DNA of 51,086 nt from Paraglaciecola arctica (GTDB lineage: Bacteria; Pseudomonadota; Gammaproteobacteria; Enterobacterales; Alteromonadaceae). Position numbers and translations under genes: made by a program. This document shows, one piece after another, positions 31,750 through 38,658 of the stretch. Positions within the stretch are counted from its first letter, which is position 1; the number at the start of each line of letters is the position of its first letter. The DNA is taken from the NCBI RefSeq assembly GCF_018861065.1, contig NZ_JAHKQO010000030.1:1-51086 (forward strand). The letters are read 5' to 3'. Below the pieces are notes generated by a model. It was not told the origin of the DNA. It saw nothing but the letters and a program-made list of their open reading frames with translations, and ran no database searches.

Positions 31750-32535
31750 ATGACTAGCCCACAATTTTGTAAAGTGGATTCAAAAGACGCAATACTAACG
31801 GTAACTATCAACCGTCCTGAGCTACGAAATGCATTACACCCACCAGCAAGTAAAGAGTTGGCGGAGATATTTAAAGAATTTCAAGCAGATAAAAAACACA
31901 GAGTAGCGATAATAACCGGAGTAGGTGACGAAGCTTTTTGCTCTGGAAATGACGTTAAGTTTTCAGCTACAGCAAGTTTGGCTGAGATGGTATTACCCAG
32001 AGAAGGATTTGGTGGCTTAACTGCGTTTTTTGGGCGCACTAAACCTGTCATCGCTGCAATCAATGGTCTCGCGATGGGAGGCGGATTTGAGATGGCGTTG
32101 GCCGCCGATATGATAATTGCGAGCAATAGCGCACAGTTTGCATTACCTGAACCCAAAATTGGTTTAGCGGCCTTAGGGGGTGGGATCCACCGTTTAGCAC
32201 GGCAAATTCCTTATAAAAAAGCGGTAGAAATATTACTGACGGGACGTAAAGTCAGTGCCGAAGAAGGAGAGCGATTGGGATTTGTGAACCAAGTCACTGA
32301 ACCCCAGGAATTGTTAGAACAAGCTGTTGAGATGGCAAATCGCATCATCGCATGTTCACCTATATCGATTGATGTCACTATGACAGCATTGAACCAAGGA
32401 GAAACATGCCAAACTATGTTGGAAACAATGAAGAGTGATTATGGTCTAGTAAAACGTATTTATACATCACCAGACTTTAAAGAAGGTGTCAGCGCATTTG
32501 CGCAAAAAAGAAAACCTGTTTGGAAGGCATTATAA
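31750..32535 (+). CDS. Enoyl-CoA hydratase/isomerase (crotonase fold)
   Basis: Crotonase-family enzyme of 261 aa. The oxyanion-hole and CoA-binding segment is EAFCSGNDVKFSA. Both catalytic glutamates of true hydratases are present, in GGGFEMALAADM and LPEPKIGLAALGGG, so hydration of an enoyl-CoA is likely. GGGG precedes ATG 31750. It is translationally coupled to the SMP-30 gene (TAATG overlap) and is driven from the divergent promoter carrying operator site 2. Confidence 0.9.
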   Translation: MTSPQFCKVDSKDAILTVTINRPELRNALHPPASKELAEIFKEFQADKKHRVAIITGVGDEAFCSGNDVKFSATASLAEMVLPREGFGGLTAFFGRTKPVIAAINGLAMGGGFEMALAADMIIASNSAQFALPEPKIGLAALGGGIHRLARQIPYKKAVEILLTGRKVSAEEGERLGFVNQVTEPQELLEQAVEMANRIIACSPISIDVTMTALNQGETCQTMLETMKSDYGLVKRIYTSPDFKEGVSAFAQKRKPVWKAL

Positions 32536-33452
32536 TGGGCAACGCACAAAGGTGGTTATCACAACTTTGTTTCCCTGAGTCTCCCCGCTGCCACAATGGT
32601 TCTTTCTATTTTGTTGATATGTATGAAGGCGAAATTTGGACAATAGACTACACACTTTCTAGCGCGCAAGCTTCACCGCAACGTGTTCTAAAGTGGCATC
32701 ACTTTGTGTCGGGGTTAGGCTGGCTGCCAAGCGGAGAAATGTTGTTTGTTGATATGACAGATCGCCGCGTAATGAAAATCGATCTATCAGGCAATGTCTG
32801 CGTACACTCTGACTTGTCAATACTAGCCAGTGGCTGGTGCAATGACATGGTAGTCGATAATGAAGGTATTGCTTATGTCAGTAACTTTGGTTACGACATT
32901 CACAATAACGCTGAATTTAAGAAAACTCCGCTGATTCGTGTAGATCCCCAAGGTAATGCAGAACATTGTTCCGTACCTTTAGCTTTTCCTAACGGCATCA
33001 TTATATCAGAAGATAAAACATCACTAATAGTCGCAGAATCTGTCGCCAGTCGATTGGTAAAGTTTGCTATCTCTGATCAAGGTAAATTAGTTGACCGACA
33101 AAAATTTGCGGACATCGCCAATGCCTTTCCTGATGGCATTTGTTTCGACAATAACAACTGCGTGTGGATTGCCGCCATTGGTTGTTCAGAACTATTACAT
33201 CTAAACATGCAAGGCGACATTATTAATCGCGTTACCGCACAAGTTGATGGGCAGATATTTCAACCTGTAGCCTGTGTTTTGTCTCCACTTAATACAGAAA
33301 CCAATACGGCGACCTTATTTATCACCGCAGCTCCCAACGATCCCCCAAGCAAGGTATCGCCAGATGAGGAGCCACCTTCGTATTACCGCAGGCGCAGGCA
33401 AGGCGCAATATTTAAGATAGAAGTGCCTGCAGCTACTGCGGGGTTTCCTTAA
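32535..33452 (+). CDS. SMP-30/gluconolactonase-like protein
   Basis: Six-bladed beta-propeller protein of 305 aa of the SMP-30/gluconolactonase/LRE group. Visible blade motifs are SGLGWLPSGEMLFVDM, CNDMVVDNEGIAYVSNFG, FPNGIIISEDKTSLIVAES, and FPDGICFDNNNCVWIA, with the Asn/Asp metal ligands of lactonases. No signal peptide. Start ATG 32535 overlaps the hydratase stop by one base; GGAAGG lies 7 nt upstream. Lactonases hydrolyse ring esters, and a BVMO making a lactone is encoded in the same island, so lactone opening is a natural role. That role is inference. Confidence 0.82.
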   Translation: MGNAQRWLSQLCFPESPRCHNGSFYFVDMYEGEIWTIDYTLSSAQASPQRVLKWHHFVSGLGWLPSGEMLFVDMTDRRVMKIDLSGNVCVHSDLSILASGWCNDMVVDNEGIAYVSNFGYDIHNNAEFKKTPLIRVDPQGNAEHCSVPLAFPNGIIISEDKTSLIVAESVASRLVKFAISDQGKLVDRQKFADIANAFPDGICFDNNNCVWIAAIGCSELLHLNMQGDIINRVTAQVDGQIFQPVACVLSPLNTETNTATLFITAAPNDPPSKVSPDEEPPSYYRRRRQGAIFKIEVPAATAGFP

Positions 33453-33473
33453 CGATTTAAGCCGCTTATGCTT

Positions 33474-35045
33474 TTACTTAGTATTAGACAAAATAGCGGC
33501 TAACATTTCGGGATTTCCTTGAAGCGCAGTACGTTGCATATAGTGTTTTACTGCACGCAATCCACCTAACTCTTCACTACCTCCGGCTCGACCTGGACCG
33601 CCATGGATTAACTGCGGCAACACTATTCCATGCCCTGTGGATTCGCTCGAACAGCTTTCATTTAACAACAGTAAACGTCCGTGATGTGCCGCAGCACCAA
33701 GGCACAATTGTTGCGCCAAATCATAGTTGGACGTCACAATTGAGCCAGCAAGACTGCCTTTTCCTCGAGCCGCAAGCGCTAATGCGTGCTCAGTATTAGA
33801 GTAACTGAATAAAGTACAAACTGGTCCAAAGGCTTCAATATCATGGGCAGTTTGTTTTGATAAATCACTGCCTGGGTCTTGATTGACCATCAATACAGGC
33901 ACCAAAAAAGCCCCTTTATTGGCATCACCATCTAACACATTAAAGGAATCTAAATCAGTCGAGCCATAAACAACTTCTGCACTTTCAGATAAACGCTCGA
34001 TATTAGCTAGTACATCGGCTCTTTGCTCAAGGCCAGCCAGAGCGCCCATAGTTACTGATGGATGTTCCGGGTGACCAATAACCACTTTTCCAAGCCTTAA
34101 TTTGATGGCGTCAATGACTGCTTCTAATTTGTCTTGAGGCACAATTGCTCGTCTTATGGCAGTGCACTTTTGGCCTGCTTTAGTGGTCATTTCGTTACAT
34201 ATTTCACGGATGTACAAATTAAAATCTGCTGAATCCGTAGCCACATCTTCTCCTAAAATGGCACAATTCAAAGAATCAGCTTCCATCATAAAGCGAGTCG
34301 ATTCACTAACGATACTGTGATTAGCCTTAAGCATCTGTCCCGTTTGCGCTGAACCTGTAAAACTCACCACATCTTGGTAAGTGGTATGTTCAAGCATATT
34401 CCCCAAGCTTCCACAAACCAGTTGAAATGCGCCTTTAGGTAATATTCCTGAGGCAACAATATGCTGTGCCACTAACTCGGTTAAAAATGCAGTTTGAGTG
34501 GCAGGCTTAACAATAACCGGCACTCCAGCAATAATACTCGGTGCGAGTTTTTCGAGCATACCCCAAACCGGAAAATTGTAGGCATTGATATGGATTGCTG
34601 CTCCAGTAATGGAGGAATATATGTGTTGTCCTACAAAACTCCCTTGCTTTGAGAGTGCCTCCTGTTTGCCATCCAATAAAATATGTCCGTCCGTTAAAGA
34701 ATTAATGGCTTGGCTGGCGTAGGAAAACAAAGTGCCAATTCCGCCTTCAATATCAATCCAAGCGTCTTTTCGAGTAGTACCTGTGCCTATTGAACAGGTA
34801 TAAAACAATTCCTTTTGTTCGAGCAGATAAACACCTAATGATTTTAATAATTTTGCGCGTTGATGAAATGTTAGCGCTTGTAGAGCAGAGCTTCCCTGTG
34901 TTCTGGAATAATGAAGCATTTCAGAAAAATCTAAACCGTTACTGTCAACCTCTGCAATAGGTAAGCCCGTGATGGCGTGATTGACAACTTTTCCTGTATT
35001 TGAGGATGTATACCATTCCCCAAGTGCATAATTTTTTAATTTCAT
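33474..35045 (-). CDS. Aldehyde dehydrogenase, PaaZ/BoxD-like (no hydratase domain)
   Basis: NAD(P)-dependent aldehyde dehydrogenase of 523 aa. It resembles the aldehyde dehydrogenase half of PaaZ and BoxD: YALGEWYTS at the start, INAYNFPVWGMLEKLAPS, SFTGSAQTGQ, and the Cys region TTKAGQKCTAIRRA. PaaZ proper (about 680 aa) also has a C-terminal MaoC hydratase domain, which is absent here; BoxD is of this shorter length. It probably oxidises a ring-opened semialdehyde, perhaps as a CoA ester. Start ATG 35045. It is divergent from the PaaG-like gene with operator site 3 between, and convergent with the SMP-30 gene. Confidence 0.87.
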   Translation of the reverse strand: MKLKNYALGEWYTSSNTGKVVNHAITGLPIAEVDSNGLDFSEMLHYSRTQGSSALQALTFHQRAKLLKSLGVYLLEQKELFYTCSIGTGTTRKDAWIDIEGGIGTLFSYASQAINSLTDGHILLDGKQEALSKQGSFVGQHIYSSITGAAIHINAYNFPVWGMLEKLAPSIIAGVPVIVKPATQTAFLTELVAQHIVASGILPKGAFQLVCGSLGNMLEHTTYQDVVSFTGSAQTGQMLKANHSIVSESTRFMMEADSLNCAILGEDVATDSADFNLYIREICNEMTTKAGQKCTAIRRAIVPQDKLEAVIDAIKLRLGKVVIGHPEHPSVTMGALAGLEQRADVLANIERLSESAEVVYGSTDLDSFNVLDGDANKGAFLVPVLMVNQDPGSDLSKQTAHDIEAFGPVCTLFSYSNTEHALALAARGKGSLAGSIVTSNYDLAQQLCLGAAAHHGRLLLLNESCSSESTGHGIVLPQLIHGGPGRAGGSEELGGLRAVKHYMQRTALQGNPEMLAAILSNTK

Positions 35046-35084
35046 GATATTCGCTTATTAAGATGGACAGCTGAAGTGACCTAT

Positions 35085-35104
35085 ACGATACTATATTGTT
35101 TCAT
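35085..35104. promoter_or_regulatory. Regulon operator, site 3
   Basis: ACGATACTATATTGTTTCAT matches the reverse orientation of the 22724 palindrome at 16 of 20 positions, with a perfect left arm. It lies 39 bp from the aldehyde dehydrogenase start and 30 bp before the PaaG-like start, so it should overlap both promoters. Confidence 0.62.
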
Positions 35105-35134
35105 ATAGTCAACTACCGCGAGTCACATAGCCTA

Positions 35135-35935
35135 ATGAATAATCAATATCTCAACATAGAATTTGATGTCAGCGACGGGTTAGCCACCTTGACGTTAAAT
35201 CGCCCTAACAAGTTAAATAGTTTTACGGTCGCCATGCATGAAGAAGTGCGAACAGCGCTACAAGAAGCCCATAACAATCAGCAGATACGAGCACTATTAA
35301 TTACAGCGAAAGGCAGGGGATTTTGCGCCGGACAAGATTTGAATGATCGCAAATCGAGTAACACCACAAATAATCCTCCTGACCTGTATGCGTCTCTCAA
35401 TGATTATTACAATCCACTGATCCGTTCTATCTGCAATTTGAGCAAACCAGTGGTTTGTGCCGTTAATGGTGTGGCCGCAGGTGCTGGTGCCAATATAGCC
35501 TTAGCATGCGATATTGTTGTAGCGGCGGAGTCTGCGTCATTTATTCAATCATTCAATAAATTAGGATTGATACCTGATTCAGGTGGTAGCTGGATATTAC
35601 CTCGTTTAGTAGGTCATGCTCGTGCCATGGCACTCACTCTATTGGGAACAAAGGTAAGTGCGTTAGACGCTAAAGAAATGGGGATGATATGGCAAGTTGT
35701 GCCAGATTCTGAATTAGCTACGTCCGCAGCAAATTTGGCCCGTGAATTAGCGCAATCGGCAACATTTGGATTAGGTTTAAGCAAACACGCGCTGCAATCA
35801 TCCTATACAAATACCCTAGATGAACAACTTGATATAGAGCGAGATTTGCAAGCCAAAGCCTCAAAAACTTACGATTATTCTGAGGGCGTTAAAGCATTTA
35901 GTGAAAAGCGACCCGCTGTTTTCAAAGGCCAATAA
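35135..35935 (+). CDS. Enoyl-CoA isomerase/hydratase, PaaG-like
   Basis: Crotonase-fold enzyme of 266 aa, the size of PaaG (262). RGFCAGQDLNDR and LIPDSGGSWILPRLVG are PaaG-type. The two glutamates of hydratases are replaced (GAGANIALA; SFNKLGLIPD) while the Asp in IPDSGG is kept, as in PaaG, which isomerises ring-epoxide CoA to oxepin-CoA and shifts double bonds. Here an isomerase role is likely; the Paa epoxidase itself is absent. The start is ATG 35135; the longer frame from 35096 runs through operator site 3. Its stop abuts the stop of the convergent tetR2 without a gap. Confidence 0.88.
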   Translation: MNNQYLNIEFDVSDGLATLTLNRPNKLNSFTVAMHEEVRTALQEAHNNQQIRALLITAKGRGFCAGQDLNDRKSSNTTNNPPDLYASLNDYYNPLIRSICNLSKPVVCAVNGVAAGAGANIALACDIVVAAESASFIQSFNKLGLIPDSGGSWILPRLVGHARAMALTLLGTKVSALDAKEMGMIWQVVPDSELATSAANLARELAQSATFGLGLSKHALQSSYTNTLDEQLDIERDLQAKASKTYDYSEGVKAFSEKRPAVFKGQ

Positions 35936-36577
35936 TTAGTCTTTTTGTAGGGTGGTACTGAGTACGCTATCAATCAGCCAGTCTACCAAGCCGGGTTCAT
36001 CTAATGCAGTACCAGTGATCAAAAGGCGATGGTAAAGTGCGCCCGAAAGCGTATCTAATATCCACTCAACATTCGCCTCTGGTTTGAGCTCACCTTTGCT
36101 TTTGGCACGTTGCAGCATTTCCCTTGCATTTTGTCGACGCACATTTGCCATTGAGCTCAAGTAATTTTCGAATTTGGGATCATTGTGTGAGGCTTCGATA
36201 AGAGAAGGTAAAACACGGCCCCAAATAGAGCGACTTAAGGATTTTCCAAATTGTCTATATAAAAACACCAAATTTGAACGAACATCACCTTGCTCTGGAA
36301 ACTCAGGTGTATCACCAATAGCTGAATCGAATGCATCAATAGTAAGTTCCGGGATATTTTTCCAGTGCCTATAAATAGTGGAACGCGCAACACCGCAGCG
36401 TTGGGAAATGATTTCAATGGTTATAGCCCGGTAACCAATTTCACTCAGCAGTTCAACAACTGTGTCTAGTACAGCCTGTTTTGTTCTCATCATTTGTGTG
36501 GTTTTTCGCGCACGTTTACCACTGGGCTCTGGCATTTTCTTCTCTAATACTTCCGATTTTTGCGGTTTCAATAGCAA
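35936..36577 (-). CDS. TetR-family regulator 2
   Basis: Regulator of 213 aa in the longest reading. The HTH lies at about residues 30-75 (VLDTVVELLSEIGYRAITI, then CGVARSTIYRHW). The ligand domain is clearly paralogous to TetR 1 of the island. The start is uncertain: TTG 36577 almost touches AGGGA, TTG 36571 is spaced 7 nt from it, and ATG 36535 (MPEPSGKR) follows GAGAAG. It is transcribed away from the SDR genes. It is a candidate reader of the shared operator together with, or instead of, TetR 1. Confidence 0.88.
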   Translation of the reverse strand: MLLKPQKSEVLEKKMPEPSGKRARKTTQMMRTKQAVLDTVVELLSEIGYRAITIEIISQRCGVARSTIYRHWKNIPELTIDAFDSAIGDTPEFPEQGDVRSNLVFLYRQFGKSLSRSIWGRVLPSLIEASHNDPKFENYLSSMANVRRQNAREMLQRAKSKGELKPEANVEWILDTLSGALYHRLLITGTALDEPGLVDWLIDSVLSTTLQKD

Positions 36578-36925
36578 TTCCCTATCAATAAGTTAGTGCC
36601 TTCAAATACGATGTAAAAGATACCCTAGCGGCTTTGTTCAAGCAACGATTGTATTATTTCACTACCTCTATATAGAACCAATGTGTATCATATAGTATGT
36701 GTGTTTTATTTTTGAGTATCCGTGATAAGCAGATAAGTGGGATTAACAGAGTTTTCTATTCGGGATCTACATGAACTGCTATGTCAAAAGTGATCTCTGG
36801 GTGGTTCAACCTATTCGACGAAACTTGGCATAACCGAAATACATCTGATTCAGTAAACCCAGATTGAAGATAACTAGCAGAGAAAAACACAGCGACATAC
36901 TCGTTATGTCAAAAGGAACGAAAAA
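36578..36925. other. 348-bp divergent region between tetR2 and the SDR genes
   Basis: No convincing gene. A weak operator-like sequence occurs at 36672-36691 (12 of 20 matches to the 22724 palindrome, right half GTGTATCAT), followed by CATATAGTATG, itself a short palindrome. This may be the control site for tetR2 or the SDR operon. The SDR leader ends with AAGGAACGAAAAA before ATG 36926. The rest shows nothing recognisable. Confidence 0.4.
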
Positions 36926-37771
36926 ATGCAAAATTTAACTGATAGAGTGGCGGTCATTTCCGGGGGTACCAGTGGTATTGGCTTTGCAATAGCCAATGAG
37001 CTAGCCAAAGAAGGTGTCAAATTAGTTTTAGTAGGAATGGATCACGATAAAGCGAAACGGGCCGAGTCTGAATTAAAGCGAAATGGCGCCGAGGTCATTG
37101 CTTTGCGGTGTGATGTAACCAAACAAAGCGAAATCGATAGCCTAGTTGCATTGGCATATAACACCTTCGGCAAAGTAGACATCCTGATAAATAACGCCGG
37201 CGTCGGTCAGGCCGGAACGTTACATGAAATCACAGAAGCAGATTGGGACTGGATTGTTGATGTGAATTTAAAAAGTGTTTTTTTGATGAGCTCAGCGTTT
37301 ATTAAACAATTCATCAAACGCGGAGATATAGCGCATATTATGAATACAGGCTCAGAAACCTGTTTTGGCATACCCGGCAAGAAACTTGGCAGTATGTTTC
37401 CTTATGTTGCGTCAAAACACGGTATGTTGGGTCTATCAGAAATGATGCATCGTGATTACGCCGAATATGGCATAGAGGTTAGTTTGTTATGCCCTGGAGC
37501 AGTGGCAACTGAAATTTGGGATGCCGAACGTTCACGCCAAACTGAATATGGCGAAAAAGCAGTGAGCAAACCTAAGCTAGGCGAATTACTCCACGAATTA
37601 GGCATGGATCCAAATGATGTGGGTAAAATGGCTGTAGCAGGCATTAAGAGGGGCGATTATTACATTATCACTCACTCAAATATTCGTAACCTAATTGACA
37701 AACGCCATGTCGATGCTAGTACAGCATTAGACAAAACTGACGCATGGCATGCCAATAATTCAACAACATAG
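36926..37771 (+). CDS. Short-chain dehydrogenase/reductase 1
   Basis: Classical SDR of 281 aa using NAD(P). The cofactor motif GGTSGIG lies near residue 13, NNAG near 90, a catalytic-region Ser in MNTGSETCFG, and YVASK as the YxxxK pair. A basic/aspartate pattern after strand 2 (VGMDHDKAKRAES) leaves cofactor choice open. AAGGA precedes ATG 36926. It is followed after 11 bp by a second SDR, and the pair precedes the TonB receptor. A role in oxidising a secondary alcohol to the ketone used by the BVMO is a reasonable guess, as is a hydroxy-acyl-CoA dehydrogenase role. Confidence 0.88.
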   Translation: MQNLTDRVAVISGGTSGIGFAIANELAKEGVKLVLVGMDHDKAKRAESELKRNGAEVIALRCDVTKQSEIDSLVALAYNTFGKVDILINNAGVGQAGTLHEITEADWDWIVDVNLKSVFLMSSAFIKQFIKRGDIAHIMNTGSETCFGIPGKKLGSMFPYVASKHGMLGLSEMMHRDYAEYGIEVSLLCPGAVATEIWDAERSRQTEYGEKAVSKPKLGELLHELGMDPNDVGKMAVAGIKRGDYYIITHSNIRNLIDKRHVDASTALDKTDAWHANNSTT

Positions 37772-37782
37772 GTAGGTGTTAA

Positions 37783-38547
37783 ATGACAGCAGCAAAACCA
37801 GATAATACAAACTCAAAAGCTATCGCAATAGTAACAGGGGCAGGCTCTGGCATTGGCGCGTCAGTGGCAAAATCACTGGCCTCAAAAGGCCATGTGGTGG
37901 TTATTTTTGACTACAACATTGATGCAGCGAAACAAATAATTGCGGAAATCCAACAAGACGATGGAGAAGCATTTGCACTACCGGTTGATGTAAGCAACGA
38001 ACAATCTGTTTCTGATTCTTTTTCTGAGGTGGTAAAGTCCATTGGCATTCCCTCTATGCTTTGCAACTCTGCTGCAATCCAACGTTTCGGTCGCACAGAT
38101 TGTTTCGATTTTGCGCAGTGGCAACAAGTAATCAACATTAATTTAAATGGCACATTTTTGATGTGTAAAGCCATGCTACCCCATATAGAGTCTACACAAG
38201 GGCGCGTGGTAAACATTGCCTCATTGGCAGGAAAAATTGGCATTCCATATAGTGCCGCTTATTCCGCTTCTAAAGGCGGCGTCATTACGTTTACAAAAGC
38301 GCTAGCCAAAGAATACGCCGACAGAGAAGTGTGTATTAGTGCCGTGACACCTGGTGCGGTAGATACACCAATGTTAGCAATCAAAGCACCAGAAGATATT
38401 AATCCAAAAGTTTTGGGGGTGATTCCTCGTACAGCTCGAGACCCTGCCAGCCCGCAACAGATAGCCGATCTCATCGTATTTTTACTGACACAAGCGCCTT
38501 ATTCGATGACCGGATCTATCGTTCCTATTGATGGAGGTTCAGGTTAA
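37783..38547 (+). CDS. Short-chain dehydrogenase/reductase 2
   Basis: Classical SDR of 254 aa. GAGSGIG at the N-terminus binds the dinucleotide, and VIFDYNIDAA with Asp after strand 2 suggests NAD rather than NADP. The usual NNAG is changed to NSAA (LCNSAAI). Catalytic Ser lies in VNIASLAG and the YxxxK in YSASK. A family-typical end (MTGSIVPIDGGSG) is present. GGTAGG lies before ATG 37783. It forms an operon with SDR 1; the TonB receptor follows 111 bp later with its own operator. Confidence 0.9.
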   Translation: MTAAKPDNTNSKAIAIVTGAGSGIGASVAKSLASKGHVVVIFDYNIDAAKQIIAEIQQDDGEAFALPVDVSNEQSVSDSFSEVVKSIGIPSMLCNSAAIQRFGRTDCFDFAQWQQVININLNGTFLMCKAMLPHIESTQGRVVNIASLAGKIGIPYSAAYSASKGGVITFTKALAKEYADREVCISAVTPGAVDTPMLAIKAPEDINPKVLGVIPRTARDPASPQQIADLIVFLLTQAPYSMTGSIVPIDGGSG

Positions 38548-38561
38548 TTCTGATTTATTAT

Positions 38562-38581
38562 ACAAAACACTATTGTTTCGT
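38562..38581. promoter_or_regulatory. Regulon operator, site 4 (TonB receptor promoter)
   Basis: ACAAAACACTATTGTTTCGT matches the reverse orientation of the 22724 palindrome at 17 of 20 positions, including the asymmetric core CACTATTGT. It lies 77 bp before the TonB receptor start and 14 bp after the SDR 2 stop, linking outer-membrane uptake to the regulon. Confidence 0.65.
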
Positions 38582-38658
38582 TTTCTTTTTGGCGGTATAT
38601 TGCTCCTACATTTTATTAACAATGTACTAACAATACTCAACGAGCTTAAGGGTGTTAC

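Noticed and set aside
33474-35935. A complete phenylacetate (paa) pathway
   Set aside because: Only PaaG- and PaaZ-like genes plus general beta-oxidation genes are present; the multicomponent epoxidase and phenylacetate-CoA ligase are absent.
36771-36833. A 20-codon frame starting ATGAACTGC in the tetR2/SDR gap
   Set aside because: Too short, no membrane or leader features, and no support beyond a start and stop.
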